A stretch of 60,413 bases of DNA from an uncultured SAR86 cluster bacterium (GCA_902618945.1 CACNCK010000007.1:1-60413); one strand, 5' to 3'. Counted from the stretch's first letter, positions 1 to 10,248 are shown. A program made the numbers and translations. Notes: generated by a model from the letters alone, not told the origin.

Positions 1-1
1 C

Positions 2-637
<636 letters not shown>

Positions 638-646
638 AGGAGAAAC

Positions 647-940
647 ATGGAACAAACACCAACTTTTTTTGATCCGACTTTATTTTTACTGTTTGGATTT
701 ATGATCTTAATTTATTTTTTGATGATACGCCCAGAAAATAAAAGAAGAAAAACTCATCAAGAGATGCTTGCAAGTTTGGACACCGGAGAGGAAATTGTCA
801 CGGCTGGAGGTATACTAGGGAAAGTGACGAAAATTTCCGATCAATTCATTGAACTTTCAATTTCCGATAATACAAAAATAAAAATACAAAAGAGTTCTAT
901 TTCTGCGATTCTACCAAAAGGAACACTCAAATCTATTTAG
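647..940 (+). CDS. yajC: Sec translocon accessory protein YajC
   Basis: Small single-pass inner-membrane partner of SecDF. The 97-residue protein has one hydrophobic helix at about residues 10-28 (LFLLFGFMILIYFLMIRP), then a basic, soluble domain with the family signature VTAGGILGKVTKI. Length matches the family (about 110). The start is supported by GAGGAGAA just upstream. It lies 2 bases before secD, so the two are almost certainly cotranscribed with tgt. Confidence 0.96.
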   Translation: MEQTPTFFDPTLFLLFGFMILIYFLMIRPENKRRKTHQEMLASLDTGEEIVTAGGILGKVTKISDQFIELSISDNTKIKIQKSSISAILPKGTLKSI

Positions 941-942
941 AT

Positions 943-2793
943 ATGAAACGTTATGGTCTCTGGAGATACTTGCTCATCCTTCTTATTTTAGGCCTGGGTA
1001 TAGTTTATTCATTACCAAATTTGTATGCACCTGATCCAGCTGTTCAGATATCTTATACAAGTAGCTCTCAAACAGCAGATGAATTCTTAGCTGAAAGGGT
1101 TGCCGATATTATCAAAAACGAAGATTTTGACGCCAAAATTCAATTAGAAAATGATTATGTTTTAGTTAGGACTGATAGCTACCAGAACCAACTTAAACTC
1201 AAAGAATTACTCTCCAGTAAGCTTATAAATGATGTGGTCATAGCTTTAAACTTAGCTCCGACTACTCCGAAATGGCTTGTAGACATTGGTGCAAATCCAA
1301 TGAAACTGGGTTTAGATCTTAGAGGGGGTGTACACTTTTTGATGCAGGTTGATACCGAAACTGCTCTAAGGAATAGGCAGGACGGAACTCTGCAGGATTT
1401 ACGAATAAGATTTAGAGAGGAGAAAATTAGATATAATCAGGCTTCAGTTGAAGATGATTCTTCAATTTTTCTTAAATTTAATAATTTTCAAATGAAAGAG
1501 AGAGCCGAGGAATTTATCATTGATAACTATGCTCAATTTAACTTTCCTTTAAGTACAAATGGTGAAAATACAATACAGCTTTATTTATCTGATGCTGAAA
1601 TAGATCAGATTGAATCTGATGCAATAGACCAAAATCTCACTACTTTAAGAAATCGAGTTAATGAACTTGGGGTCTCTGAGCCCATCGTACAAAGACAAGG
1701 TAAAAAAAGAATAGTTGTTCAATTGCCCGGCATACAAGATACAGCGTCAGCCAAAAATATTTTGGGTAAGACGGCAACTCTTGAATTTCATTTGGAAGCT
1801 CAAATGGATACCCCAAGATCAAGAAAAACTTCCTATCCTTACAGAAATGGAGGAGGTGCTCCTGCTTTCTTGCAAGATTCTATTATTTTAGGAGGAGATC
1901 AAGTTGCGACTGCTCAAGCTTCCTTCGATGAAAATGGCTTACCGCAAGTAAATATAACTTTAGATGGTGAGGGTGGATCAAAGATGCATAGAGCAACTAG
2001 AGGTAATATTGGTAAAAGACTTGGTGTATTGTTTGTAGAACAAAAAACTAAAACAATTTATGAAAGGGATGAGAGTGGACAACAAGTACCTGTTCAACAA
2101 TCATATGAAGTTAAGGAAATTATTAGTCTCGCTACAATAAGAGCGGCATTAGGAACAACTTTTAGGATAACTGGGTTAGATAGTCCCAGTGAGTCTTCTG
2201 AACTTGCTCTCTTGCTCAGAGCTGGTGCTCTAGCTGCACCAATGACATTTGTTGAAGAAAGAACAGTAGGTCCAAGCCTAGGAGCAGATAACATACAAGC
2301 TGGTGTTTTTTCTATGCAATTAGGATTATTTCTTGTTTTTAGTTTTATACTTTTTTATTACAGGGTATTTGGAGTAGCTGCTAGCTTGGCTTTGACTTTC
2401 AATATCATCTTATTGGTCGCAATAATGTCGACTCTTTCAGCCACCTTAACTTTACCTGGAATTGCTGGAATAGTTCTAACGGTGGGTATGGCCGTGGATG
2501 CAAATGTGTTGATTTTTTCAAGAATACGAGAAGAGTTAAATAGAGGCAGGGCGCCCTTAGATGCAATTGATGCTGGATATAATAGAGCCTTCCAAACAAT
2601 ATGGGATGCAAATATCACCACACTTATTGTTGCAGTCATTCTATTATCCTACGGAACAGGACCTGTTAAGGGATTTGCAATAACTTTATCAATTGGAATC
2701 ATCACTTCTATGTTTACCGCAATCATGGGAACAAGAGCCTTTGTAAACCTCATTTATGGTTCAAAGAAGAATCTTGAGGGACTATCAATATGA
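943..2793 (+). CDS. secD: Protein translocase subunit SecD
   Basis: Inner-membrane RND-type component that uses the proton-motive force to help release and pull secreted proteins on the periplasmic side. The 616 residues match the usual length. There is an N-terminal membrane helix (residues 7-27), [16 protein letters not shown] from about residue 123, a large periplasmic domain ([15 protein letters not shown], then IVVQLPGI), and a C-terminal membrane block with [17 protein letters not shown] near residue 515, the conserved D5 motif. The stop overlaps the secF start by ATGA, which suggests translational coupling. Confidence 0.98.
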   Translation: MKRYGLWRYLLILLILGLGIVYSLPNLYAPDPAVQISYTSSSQTADEFLAERVADIIKNEDFDAKIQLENDYVLVRTDSYQNQLKLKELLSSKLINDVVIALNLAPTTPKWLVDIGANPMKLGLDLRGGVHFLMQVDTETALRNRQDGTLQDLRIRFREEKIRYNQASVEDDSSIFLKFNNFQMKERAEEFIIDNYAQFNFPLSTNGENTIQLYLSDAEIDQIESDAIDQNLTTLRNRVNELGVSEPIVQRQGKKRIVVQLPGIQDTASAKNILGKTATLEFHLEAQMDTPRSRKTSYPYRNGGGAPAFLQDSIILGGDQVATAQASFDENGLPQVNITLDGEGGSKMHRATRGNIGKRLGVLFVEQKTKTIYERDESGQQVPVQQSYEVKEIISLATIRAALGTTFRITGLDSPSESSELALLLRAGALAAPMTFVEERTVGPSLGADNIQAGVFSMQLGLFLVFSFILFYYRVFGVAASLALTFNIILLVAIMSTLSATLTLPGIAGIVLTVGMAVDANVLIFSRIREELNRGRAPLDAIDAGYNRAFQTIWDANITTLIVAVILLSYGTGPVKGFAITLSIGIITSMFTAIMGTRAFVNLIYGSKKNLEGLSI

Positions 2794-3707
2794 CTTTTAA
2801 TATTGACTTCTTAGCATGGAGAAAGATTGCCATTATTTTTTCCTCTATTTTCTTAGTCTTATCTATTGGATCATTGCTGGTAAAAGAACTCAATTATGGT
2901 TTGGATTTTACGGGAGGAACTTTAGTTGAATTGAGTTATCCTGAAGAAGCAAATATAACCAATATACGAGAGACATTAGTTGATGGTGGGTTTAATGGAG
3001 CTCAAGTCGCTAATTTTGGATCCAGCACAGAAGTTCTTATTAAGCTACCAGGTACAGTGAGTGACAGCCTTGGTTCTGAAATTGTTTCCTTATTAAGTTC
3101 CGATAACTCTGATCAAGCTATTGATTTGCGAAGAATTGAATATGTAGGGCCACAGATTGGGAGTGAACTTAGAGATGATGGCGGGACTGCTATGCTTATA
3201 GCATTAGCCTTTATGATGCTTTATATAGCGTTTCGGTTTCAATCTATGTTTGCTGGTGCCGCTGTAGTGGCTCTTGTGCATGATGTCATTATTGTAGTTG
3301 GTATATTTTCTCTTATTCAAATCGAGTTTGATTTAACTGTTTTAGCTGCTTTATTGGCGGTAATTGGCTATTCACTGAATGACACTATTGTTGTATCGGA
3401 CAGAATTAGAGAAAATTTAAGATCTGCTGAATTAGATAGTACCGAAGAAATTATAAACCTATCCTTAAATCAAACATTAGGAAGAACTTTAATTACTTCC
3501 TTAACAACTCTGTTGGTATTATTTTCTCTGTATTTTCTTGGTGGGGAGCTTATTAAAAACTTTGCTTTGGCGTTAATTTTTGGTGTTGTGATCGGTACAT
3601 ATTCATCCATATATATAGCCGCAAATGCATTAGTTATTATGGGGTTAAATAAAGAGCATCTAAGAATAGAAGAACCTGAAAATGCCGATGATAATCCTTT
3701 GCCCTAG
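2790..3707 (+). CDS. secF: Protein translocase subunit SecF
   Basis: Partner of SecD in the SecDF-YajC complex. The 305-residue protein has a first helix at about residues 11-28, [15 protein letters not shown] (family D1-type motif), a short periplasmic domain, and a five-helix block containing [19 protein letters not shown], the SecF equivalent of the proton-path motif. It starts inside the secD stop codon region (4-base overlap). Its stop overlaps by 4 bases the stop of the convergent suhB gene, so there is no room for a terminator between them. Confidence 0.98.
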   Translation: MTFNIDFLAWRKIAIIFSSIFLVLSIGSLLVKELNYGLDFTGGTLVELSYPEEANITNIRETLVDGGFNGAQVANFGSSTEVLIKLPGTVSDSLGSEIVSLLSSDNSDQAIDLRRIEYVGPQIGSELRDDGGTAMLIALAFMMLYIAFRFQSMFAGAAVVALVHDVIIVVGIFSLIQIEFDLTVLAALLAVIGYSLNDTIVVSDRIRENLRSAELDSTEEIINLSLNQTLGRTLITSLTTLLVLFSLYFLGGELIKNFALALIFGVVIGTYSSIYIAANALVIMGLNKEHLRIEEPENADDNPLP

Positions 3708-4513
3708 GACTCAACTATTGAAGTATAGGGTTTGATTGATTGAAGCATGGGTTTGAAACATTTATTTGTAGAGCAAATTATATTATCGCCAGCTAAGTAG
3801 TCTGGATTGCCAAAATAATCACTTACCAAGCCTCCTGCTTCTCTTACTAAAAGTCCACCAGCAGCTATATCCCATATGCCTAGTCCGCTGCCCCAAAATC
3901 CATCTAATCTCCCAGCCGCAACATTTGCCATATCTAGCGCTGCGGAGCCAGTTCTTCGTATTGTTAATCCATTTGAGTAAAGTGATCTGAAGGTCGACAT
4001 ATTATCATGTCTTACTCTGCCCTTATCAGTATCATGAGATGAATTGCTCAAGAGTGTGCCAGACAAACCTTTTGCTTTACTTACTCGAATTCTTCGATTG
4101 TTGAGATAGGCCCCTCTACCAAAACTAGCGGTAAATTCGTCTTGTCTTGGAACATCGATAATTGAAGCATGCAAAGTTTTACCTTTTTCTACATAGGCGA
4201 TTGAAATAGCATAATAAGGAAATCCATGAATAAAGTTTGTTGTTCCATCCAGAGGGTCAATAACCCACATGGATTCAATATCTTTTCCTGAACCCTCAAT
4301 TCTTCCAACTTCTTCGGATACATAAGTGTGTTTAGGATAAATTGATTTGAGTGAATCGATGATTATCGATTCAACTTTTCTGTCCAATTGAGTTACAAAA
4401 TTTGAAGGCCCTTTCTCTTTAATTTCAAGCTGATCGAGTCTATAGGCATAACTTAATAGCTCCTTACAGCCTGCACGAGCAGCTTCTAAAGCAATATTTA
4501 CTTTTGGTTCCAT
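3704..4513 (-). CDS. suhB: Inositol-1-monophosphatase SuhB
   Basis: Mg2+-dependent phosphatase of the IMPase family; in Enterobacteria the protein also joins rRNA antitermination complexes. The 269 residues carry E67-E68, the metal motif DPLDGT at 86-91 followed by NFIHGFP, and a C-terminal [15 protein letters not shown] motif supplying the third metal ligand. The ATG lies 47 bases from the divergent trmJ start, so a shared regulatory region is likely. suhB here is inverted relative to secDF; the two genes converge with a 4-base overlap. Confidence 0.95.
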   Translation of the reverse strand: MEPKVNIALEAARAGCKELLSYAYRLDQLEIKEKGPSNFVTQLDRKVESIIIDSLKSIYPKHTYVSEEVGRIEGSGKDIESMWVIDPLDGTTNFIHGFPYYAISIAYVEKGKTLHASIIDVPRQDEFTASFGRGAYLNNRRIRVSKAKGLSGTLLSNSSHDTDKGRVRHDNMSTFRSLYSNGLTIRRTGSAALDMANVAAGRLDGFWGSGLGIWDIAAGGLLVREAGGLVSDYFGNPDYLAGDNIICSTNKCFKPMLQSIKPYTSIVES

Positions 4514-4560
4514 AATTTAATGCGCATCGTAACATATTGCACTCAATCCCCTGATAGAAT

Positions 4561-5313
4561 ATGAGAATGGTAGAGAATAAAGGTGATTCTAACGATTTAT
4601 TCAGCTCAATAAAAGTTGTTTTGGTTGGTACAAGTCATCCCGGAAATATTGGTGCATCTGCTAGAGCTATGAAAAATATGGGTTTACTCAATCTTGCTTT
4701 AGTAACCCCTAAAGAGTTTCCAAGTGATGCAGCAACTTTTAGGTCTAAAGCTGCTAAGGATGTTTTAGAAAATGCACAAGTTTTTGAAGACTTAAAAGAT
4801 GCTGTAGCTGATTGTGAATTGGTTATAGGTACAAGCGCTCGAGATAGGAAGGTTCCATGGCCCGTTTTAAGTCCAAAAGAATCAGCGGAAGAGGTTGCAA
4901 AAAGTGTTCTACATCATCAAATAGCCATAGTATTTGGAAGAGAGGATAGGGGTCTAACCAATGAAGAGCTGGGCCTTTGCAATCTACATGTCCATATTCC
5001 CTCTGATCCAGAGTATTCTTCCTTAAACCTCTCACAAGCAGTTCAAATTCTGACATATGAAATACGACTTTGTTTATTAGAGCAACAGAAAAACCAAGAT
5101 AATTGGGACGTTGAACTTGCAAACAATGAACAGACAGAACGATTAATCGCACACATGGACGAGTTAATGCAAGAAGTTGAATTTTATGACATTGATAATC
5201 CAAGAAAACTCTTACTTAGAGTTAGAAGATTCTTTAAAAGAAGCAGAATTGATGTAATGGAAGCAAACATCTTTAGAGGATTATTTTCAACAATTCAAAA
5301 GAAGTTAAAGTGA
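4561..5313 (+). CDS. trmJ: tRNA (cytidine/uridine-2'-O-)-methyltransferase TrmJ
   Basis: SPOUT-class methyltransferase that modifies position 32 of the tRNA anticodon loop with SAM. It has 250 residues, as usual for TrmJ. The visible motifs are VVLVGTSHPGNIGASARAMKNMG (motif 1), GTSARDR, IVFGREDRGLTNEE (motif 2) and IPSDPEYSSLNLSQAVQ (motif 3, forming the trefoil knot). The C-terminal extension ends in the dimerising helical region. An ATG 6 bases further in (MVENKG) is an alternative start; neither has a strong ribosome-binding site. Confidence 0.95.
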   Translation: MRMVENKGDSNDLFSSIKVVLVGTSHPGNIGASARAMKNMGLLNLALVTPKEFPSDAATFRSKAAKDVLENAQVFEDLKDAVADCELVIGTSARDRKVPWPVLSPKESAEEVAKSVLHHQIAIVFGREDRGLTNEELGLCNLHVHIPSDPEYSSLNLSQAVQILTYEIRLCLLEQQKNQDNWDVELANNEQTERLIAHMDELMQEVEFYDIDNPRKLLLRVRRFFKRSRIDVMEANIFRGLFSTIQKKLK

Positions 5314-5324
5314 TGCTCTTGTAT

Positions 5325-5346
5325 GTGTATTAGTAAAGTAATACAC
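5325..5346. promoter_or_regulatory. Perfect inverted repeat, probable GntR/YtrA operator
   Basis: GTGTATTA (5325-5332) and TAATACAC (5339-5346) form a perfect 8-base inverted repeat around a 6-base centre, 19 bases before the start of the GntR-family gene. The spacing GTGTA-N12-TACAC resembles operators reported for YtrA-type repressors (AGTGTA...TACACT, from memory). Inference: autoregulation of the downstream GntR-ABC operon. It is not followed by a T-tract, so a trmJ terminator is less likely. Confidence 0.6.
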
Positions 5347-5365
5347 TTGCTTCGAGAATTGCATC

Positions 5366-5710
5366 ATGCAGTGGACAAACGATCAACCGATATACCAACA
5401 AGTTAGAGACCATGTCGTCTCATTAATAATCGATGGTGTTTTGAAGTCAGGTGATCCCATACCTTCAGTTCGGCAAATGGCAGTTGAAGGGGGGGTGAAT
5501 CCGCTTACTGTATCAAAAGCTTATCAAGAACTTGTTGATCTTCACATTGTCGAAAAAAGAAGAGGACTGGGTATGTTTATTACTGAAGATGCCAAAAAAG
5601 AATTGCTAAAACTAGAGAAATCTAAGTTTTTAGAAAACGAATGGCCAAATACATTAAAAAAAGCATCAAGCTTGGGTATAGATCTTAGCAAACTTATTAA
5701 CCAGAATTAA
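5366..5710 (+). CDS. GntR-family regulator, YtrA type
   Basis: Short transcriptional repressor. The 114 residues hold an N-terminal winged helix-turn-helix (about residues 8-75: PIYQQVRDHVVSLIIDG, then PSVRQMAVEGGVNPLTVSKAY and a wing ending GLGMFI) plus a short helical tail. There is no large ligand domain, which is the YtrA-subfamily layout. YtrA regulators typically sit at the head of ABC-exporter operons and repress them, and this gene ends 1 base before an ABC ATPase. The perfect palindrome just upstream is the expected operator. The inducer is unknown. Confidence 0.9.
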   Translation: MQWTNDQPIYQQVRDHVVSLIIDGVLKSGDPIPSVRQMAVEGGVNPLTVSKAYQELVDLHIVEKRRGLGMFITEDAKKELLKLEKSKFLENEWPNTLKKASSLGIDLSKLINQN

Positions 5711-5711
5711 G

Positions 5712-6584
5712 ATGAGTGAAATTATTATTAAAGCTGAATCTATCAAGAAGAACTATGATGCTAGCTACGCTCTTGATGGTATTGATATCGAGGTTTTATC
5801 TGGGCAAATATTAGGCCTTATTGGACCTAATGGAGCTGGTAAATCAACATTCTTACAATCTATACTTGGACTGATTCAGACTGAGGGGAATTTAGAAGTA
5901 CTAGGGATGGATCCTAGAAAGGATCGGCATCAACTACTTAAAGAGGTATGCTCAATTACAGATGTTGCTGTACTTCCAAAATGGATGACAGTTGATCAGG
6001 TCTTGCAATATGTTGATGGTGTTCATCCAAAATTTGATTTAAAAAAATGCTTATCAATACTTTCTAAAACAGACATAAAGAGGAGTTCTAAAATAAAAAT
6101 TCTTTCTCGTGGTTTAGTAGTACAGCTTCATCTGTCAATAGTTATGGCAATTGATGCGAAATTATTGGTTTTAGATGAACCCACTCTTGGACTAGATCTA
6201 GTATATCGAAAAGAATTTTATTCACAGCTCATCGAAGACTACTATGATGGAGATAGAACGATACTTATAAGCACTCATCAGGTAGAGGAGATTGAAGGTG
6301 TTCTCTCTGATGCGCTATTTATGAACCAAGGACGGGTTGTTATGCATGATTCAATAGAAGCAATTAATAAAAAGTTCCTGGAGTTACGCCCCAATATTGA
6401 CTCAATAGAAAAAGGGAGATCCTTAAAGCCTATCCATCAAAGAATAGAACTAGGTAGAGAAGTATTACTATTTGAAGATATAGATGAAGAAAAACTATTT
6501 GAACTAGGTGAAGTAAGACCACCTTTTATAGCCGATTTATTCATGGCAATAATGGATAAAACGAAAAGGGGAACTGAGTCATGA
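5712..6584 (+). CDS. ABC transporter ATP-binding protein
   Basis: Cytoplasmic nucleotide-binding subunit for the following membrane protein. The 290 residues include Walker A GPNGAGKST (38-46), a degenerate signature LSRGLVVQ (131-138, where LSGGQ is usual), Walker B LLVLDEPT (151-158) and the switch His at 189 (STHQ). A C-terminal extension of about 90 residues, common in YtrB-like ATPases, follows. It overlaps the permease gene by ATGA and lies 1 base after the regulator, so the three genes form a tight operon. The direction is probably export; the substrate is not readable from sequence. Confidence 0.93.
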   Translation: MSEIIIKAESIKKNYDASYALDGIDIEVLSGQILGLIGPNGAGKSTFLQSILGLIQTEGNLEVLGMDPRKDRHQLLKEVCSITDVAVLPKWMTVDQVLQYVDGVHPKFDLKKCLSILSKTDIKRSSKIKILSRGLVVQLHLSIVMAIDAKLLVLDEPTLGLDLVYRKEFYSQLIEDYYDGDRTILISTHQVEEIEGVLSDALFMNQGRVVMHDSIEAINKKFLELRPNIDSIEKGRSLKPIHQRIELGREVLLFEDIDEEKLFELGEVRPPFIADLFMAIMDKTKRGTES

Positions 6585-7495
6585 CAACTATTTTCTTCGC
6601 AATGTTAAGAAGAGAGGTTCAAGAACATAAGGTGGCCTTTATATATGCCCCTTTTATAGTAACAATTGTTCTATGTTTTGTAATTGTTTCAGTCTATTTC
6701 GGAATTACTAATATACAAACAGCTGAATTCAACTTTTCGACAGAGATTTATGATGAAGATTATCAAGAGGCAATGTTACAAGCTTCTCCAGAAGCAAAAG
6801 CAAGAGTTATTAGAGCAGGATTGACAGTATTAGCACTTCCAGTATTAATCACCGTTTGGTTCGGTCTTCTTGCTTACAATCTTTCAACTTTTGCCGATGA
6901 GCGTAAAGACCGCAGTTTAATATTTTGGAGATCTCTTCCAGTCTCTGACCTCACAACTGTAGTTTCAAAAATATTATTTGTTATATTGGTGGTACCTTTA
7001 ATGATACTTCCAAATATAATCCTATTACAGTTTGTAGCTGTGATGAGTGCTTCTATTTATTTTGTTTCAAATGATATTGTATCCTTTGGTTACCTATGGA
7101 ATAGCTACATCATAACTGATTGGTTTAGAGTAATTTTCAGCCTCTGGGCCCAAGCGCTATGGACCCTTCCCGTCTTTACTTGGTTAATGTTAGCCGGAAC
7201 TTATTCTAAGAAACCTGTTTTAGGAGCAGTAGTGCCCCTCGTAGCAACTGTAGTTCTTGAAGGCATCATCTTTAAAACTAATTATATTTTGGAATTCATC
7301 ATTGAAAGAATTGGTTTTTGGTCCAGATCCGAAAGTTTTCCTAAGAAATATGAGGAGATTAGAGTTGTAGATGTACCTGATATTTATCTTCTTTTTTCTA
7401 CACCAGAGTTTTGGATAGGAATAATTGTTAGCGCATTATTAGTATTCGGGATTGTTTATACTCGCTCAACAAATAATGATTATACGGTAGAATAA
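6581..7495 (+). CDS. ABC-2 type membrane permease
   Basis: Integral membrane partner of the preceding ATPase. The 304 residues show about six hydrophobic segments (first near 20-40, last near 280-298). The cytoplasmic motif FADERKDRSLIFWRSLPVSD is typical of ABC-2 permeases, where it is thought to contact the ATPase. A large non-membrane section lies between the first two helices. The operon with a YtrA-type repressor suggests a stress-inducible or lipid/peptide-antibiotic exporter, but that is inference. The gene ends just before the tRNA-Glu promoter. Confidence 0.88.
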   Translation: MTTIFFAMLRREVQEHKVAFIYAPFIVTIVLCFVIVSVYFGITNIQTAEFNFSTEIYDEDYQEAMLQASPEAKARVIRAGLTVLALPVLITVWFGLLAYNLSTFADERKDRSLIFWRSLPVSDLTTVVSKILFVILVVPLMILPNIILLQFVAVMSASIYFVSNDIVSFGYLWNSYIITDWFRVIFSLWAQALWTLPVFTWLMLAGTYSKKPVLGAVVPLVATVVLEGIIFKTNYILEFIIERIGFWSRSESFPKKYEEIRVVDVPDIYLLFSTPEFWIGIIVSALLVFGIVYTRSTNNDYTVE

Positions 7496-7503
7496 TAGTA
7501 CAA

Positions 7504-7532
7504 TTGACCTTGAAGCTTACCCCCCATACAAT
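7504..7532 (+). promoter_or_regulatory. sigma70-type promoter of tRNA-Glu
   Basis: TTGACC (7504-7509) and TACAAT (7527-7532) are separated by exactly 17 bases. The expected start is at about 7539, immediately before the tRNA at 7543. The segment after the -10 is G/C-rich (GCGACC), a discriminator typical of stringently controlled stable-RNA promoters. Confidence 0.72.
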
Positions 7533-7542
7533 GCGACCTTTC

Positions 7543-7617
7543 GGCCCGTTCGTCTAGTGGTTAGGACATCTGGTTTTCATCCAGGCAACAGGAGTTCGAT
7601 TCTCCTACGGGCTACCA
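7543..7617 (+). tRNA. tRNA-Glu (anticodon UUC)
   Basis: Full cloverleaf with encoded CCA. The acceptor stem is GGCCCGT/ACGGGCT (first pair G-U). The D arm is GTCTAGTGGTTAGGAC. The anticodon stem TCTGG/CCAGG flanks the loop TTTTCAT, giving anticodon TTC. The T arm is AGGAG-TTCGATT-CTCCT, the discriminator is A, and CCA is at 7615-7617. The body closely resembles enterobacterial tRNA-Glu. It appears to be a single-gene transcript. Confidence 0.97.
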
Positions 7618-7641
7618 ACCTTCTTATTTGCGTTTTATCTA

Positions 7642-8088
7642 ATGAGTTTTTTTGATTCAGTTATTTCAGGCTACTTAAGGTGTTTTGACTTTAAAGGAAG
7701 ATCTTCCAGGTCTGAATTTTGGTGGTTCTTTCTATTTTCTATAATGCTATGTCTTCTGGTATTAAATTTCACAGCTGAAAATTTAGAAAGTAAATTATCG
7801 TCACTCAATGAAGAAAATTTCTTTCAGGTCTTTTTCAACTCTTCAATTGGTTATGCCATCCTGGTGACAGCTATCCCTCAGATATCTTTATCAATTAGGA
7901 GATTTCATGATATCGGCAGGTCAGGTTGGTGGTATTTTGCTCTTCAAATAATACCTATTTTTCTTCCTCAAGCTTTAGCTTTCTTTTCAATTTTCACTCT
8001 CTTTGCATATATTTATTTTATGTGCGAAGCCGGAGGGCCCAAGAATGTCTATGGTCAGAACCCTTTAACTAAAAAGAACGAAAATTAA
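7642..8088 (+). CDS. DUF805 family membrane protein
   Basis: 148-residue inner-membrane protein of unknown biochemical function. The family signature is clear: an N-terminal FDFKGRSSRSEFWWFFLF motif leading into the first membrane helix, then SIRRFHDIGRSGWWYFALQIIP before the third and fourth helices, and a final GGPKNVYGQNP tail. About four membrane segments are visible. It lies 24 bases after tRNA-Glu and overlaps the convergent M20 gene by 4 bases at its stop. Confidence 0.9.
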   Translation: MSFFDSVISGYLRCFDFKGRSSRSEFWWFFLFSIMLCLLVLNFTAENLESKLSSLNEENFFQVFFNSSIGYAILVTAIPQISLSIRRFHDIGRSGWWYFALQIIPIFLPQALAFFSIFTLFAYIYFMCEAGGPKNVYGQNPLTKKNEN

Positions 8089-9257
8089 TTTATAGGAGAT
8101 AAAATCTCCTCTGCTATATTTGCCCAGTACGTCGCTCCAATAGGTAATATTTCATCATTAAAGTCATAACCCGGATTATGAAGCATGCAAGATCCTTCTC
8201 TATCTCCATTTCCAATCCAAATATAGCTACCTGGCTTCTCTTGGAGCATAAAGGCAAAATCTTCAGATCCCATACTTGGAGAAGGAGATGTATTGATCAT
8301 GCTCTCATCAGAGATTTCATTCATCACTTTTATAGAAGTTTCGACTTCTTCAGCGCTGTTTATTGTTGGAGGATATCTATGTTGATATTCAAATTCGTAT
8401 GTAGCGCCATAAGCAGAGCAAATTGATGACGTTAAATTTTCCATTTGTTTTTCTATAGAAGCTTGAACTTTTGTTGAGAAACATCTAACAGTTCCTTTAA
8501 TTTCAATTTCATTTGGAATTACATTATATGCATCTCCTCCATGGAATTGAGTCACACTCAGAACAACTGGTTCCTGAGGATCTATATATCTACTGATAAT
8601 AGATTGATAAGCATCAACAATTTTAGTTCCAATTATTATCGGATCGATTGTTGTTTGAGGCATTGCTGCATGACCACCTTTACCTATAATTTTTAAGTTA
8701 AAGATATCAAAGGAAGCCATGAAAGGCCCAGACTTTACGGCAAATGAACCTACTGGCATGCCTGGAATATTATGCATACCAAAAACAGCCTCTACAGGAT
8801 ACTTCTCAAAAAGCCCATCTTCTACCATAGCTTTCCCACCACCTTCATTCTCTTCAGCTGGCTGAAAAATAAAATTTATAGTTCCGTCAAAATTACCTTT
8901 TTCTGCTAAATATTTAGCCGCGCCCAAAAGCATCGTTGTATGTCCATCATGACCGCAGGCATGCATCTTTCCAGGTATTTTGGACTTGTGTTCAAAATCA
9001 TTAATTTCATTGATCAAAAGAGCATCCAGATCAGCTCTCAAACCAATAGATCTATTACCTTTGCCTTTTTTTAGCGTTCCTACAACTCCTGTACCAGCTA
9101 TTCCTGTCTCAACTTCTATACCAAAACTCTCTAATTTATCAGCAACAATTTTTGCGGTTCTGTGTTCTTCAAACGCTATTTCTGGATGAGCATGTATATC
9201 TCTTCTCCAATTCTGCATCTCGGGCTGCAAGTCCTCTAATTCTTTAATTATTTTCAT
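8085..9257 (-). CDS. M20-family amidohydrolase (hippurate hydrolase-like)
   Basis: Cytoplasmic metal-dependent amidohydrolase of the HipO/IAA-amino-acid hydrolase group, which releases acids from N-acyl amino acids. It has 390 residues. The motifs are RRDIHAHPEIAFEE at 18-31, IGLRADLDALLINE, the metal site HACGHDGHT (99-107), QPAEENEGGG (catalytic Glu), and a C-terminal GSEDFAFML. A lid domain lies at about 190-300. No signal peptide is seen. The exact substrate is not predictable. Confidence 0.9.
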   Translation of the reverse strand: MKIIKELEDLQPEMQNWRRDIHAHPEIAFEEHRTAKIVADKLESFGIEVETGIAGTGVVGTLKKGKGNRSIGLRADLDALLINEINDFEHKSKIPGKMHACGHDGHTTMLLGAAKYLAEKGNFDGTINFIFQPAEENEGGGKAMVEDGLFEKYPVEAVFGMHNIPGMPVGSFAVKSGPFMASFDIFNLKIIGKGGHAAMPQTTIDPIIIGTKIVDAYQSIISRYIDPQEPVVLSVTQFHGGDAYNVIPNEIEIKGTVRCFSTKVQASIEKQMENLTSSICSAYGATYEFEYQHRYPPTINSAEEVETSIKVMNEISDESMINTSPSPSMGSEDFAFMLQEKPGSYIWIGNGDREGSCMLHNPGYDFNDEILPIGATYWANIAEEILSPIN

Positions 9258-9333
9258 AAATTAACTCAATATTCATATATTCTTTAGACTAATAAATAAG
9301 TAATATAATCTATTATTAATAAAACTAAAAATT

Positions 9334-9624
9334 ATGACTATCACTATGAAAGATGTAAGAGAGGAAATAGATCTTCTCGACAAAGAACTGGTTTTACTCC
9401 TAGCTAGAAGACAAAAGTGTATTGAGATGGCTGCTTTAGTGAAAAATGATAAAAATTTGATAATTGATAAAGAGAGAATTGAAGATGTAATATCTAAAGT
9501 AACTAATTTTGGAGAATCTTGCGGACTAAGTTCTTCCATAGCAGAACCTTTATGGAGGAAATTGATAGACTTATCTATAGAACATGAATTTAGGGAATTA
9601 GAGTTAATCGAGAATTCAAACTAA
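9334..9624 (+). CDS. Chorismate mutase, AroQ class, monofunctional
   Basis: Converts chorismate to prephenate for Phe/Tyr synthesis. The 96 residues match a free AroQ domain. Helix 1 is VREEIDLLDKELVLLLARRQKCIEMAALVK, with R9, R25/R26 and K37 at the positions of the E. coli active-site Arg/Arg/Lys, followed by DKERIEDVI (the usual D-x-x-R-E region) and a C-terminal helix. There is no fused prephenate dehydratase or dehydrogenase. An alternative start is the internal ATG at residue 5. Confidence 0.85.
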   Translation: MTITMKDVREEIDLLDKELVLLLARRQKCIEMAALVKNDKNLIIDKERIEDVISKVTNFGESCGLSSSIAEPLWRKLIDLSIEHEFRELELIENSN

Positions 9625-9651
9625 AGCGATAATTTAGATCGCAAAAGCAAT

Positions 9652-10239
9652 ATGGAAAAAATACCTACTACATTTATAGGCGATACATACAGAGAGGACC
9701 TGAAAGAATTTGAGGAGCTTTTCAAAATAGTAGAATCTTTCATGGGATATCTACCAAATGCCCATTTAACTATGTCCGAAAGACCAGAGTTACTTAAGTC
9801 CTTTTCAGCTTTAGCAGGTGTGGTTTTTCAATCGGATGGTCTTGATGCAGGCACTAAACAATTAATTGCTTTAGCATCAAGCTTGTCAGCTGGATGTAAA
9901 TACTGTCAAGCACACACCTCACATGGCGCGGAAAGGGCTGGTATTGAAGAAAAGAAAATTGCCGATATTCTTAACTACTCGGAAAGTGAGAAATTTAGTA
10001 ACTCAGAAAAAGCTGTACTCGATTTAGCTTTTGCAGCAGGAAAGGTACCAAATAACTCTAATCAAGAGCACTTTGATAACTTAAGTAAGTACTATTCCAA
10101 AAAGGAGATTGTTGATATTGTTTCTGTAATTTCTTTATTTGGATTTTTGAATAGATGGAATGATACTCTAGGAACAGCTTTAGAAGAGGTTCCTGAGAGT
10201 TTCGTAAATGATAAGCTTAAACCATTAGGTTGGATATAG
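9652..10239 (+). CDS. Carboxymuconolactone decarboxylase/AhpD-like protein
   Basis: 195-residue all-helical protein of the AhpD/CMD superfamily, probably a thiol-dependent peroxidase-related enzyme. The redox motif C82-K-Y-C85 followed by H88 and H91 lies in SLSAGCKYCQAHTSHGAERAG, the signature of the peroxidase-type members rather than the true decarboxylase. FLNRWNDTLG near the end is typical of this subgroup. The stop lies 9 bases before the acyl-CoA synthetase start, so the two are cotranscribed. The physiological substrate is unknown. Confidence 0.88.
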   Translation: MEKIPTTFIGDTYREDLKEFEELFKIVESFMGYLPNAHLTMSERPELLKSFSALAGVVFQSDGLDAGTKQLIALASSLSAGCKYCQAHTSHGAERAGIEEKKIADILNYSESEKFSNSEKAVLDLAFAAGKVPNNSNQEHFDNLSKYYSKKEIVDIVSVISLFGFLNRWNDTLGTALEEVPESFVNDKLKPLGWI

Positions 10240-10248
10240 GAGAGAAAA

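Noticed and set aside
4823-5203. 126-codon open frame antisense to trmJ
   Set aside because: It lies wholly within trmJ on the other strand, has no ribosome-binding site and a composition unlike a real protein; trmJ is certain.
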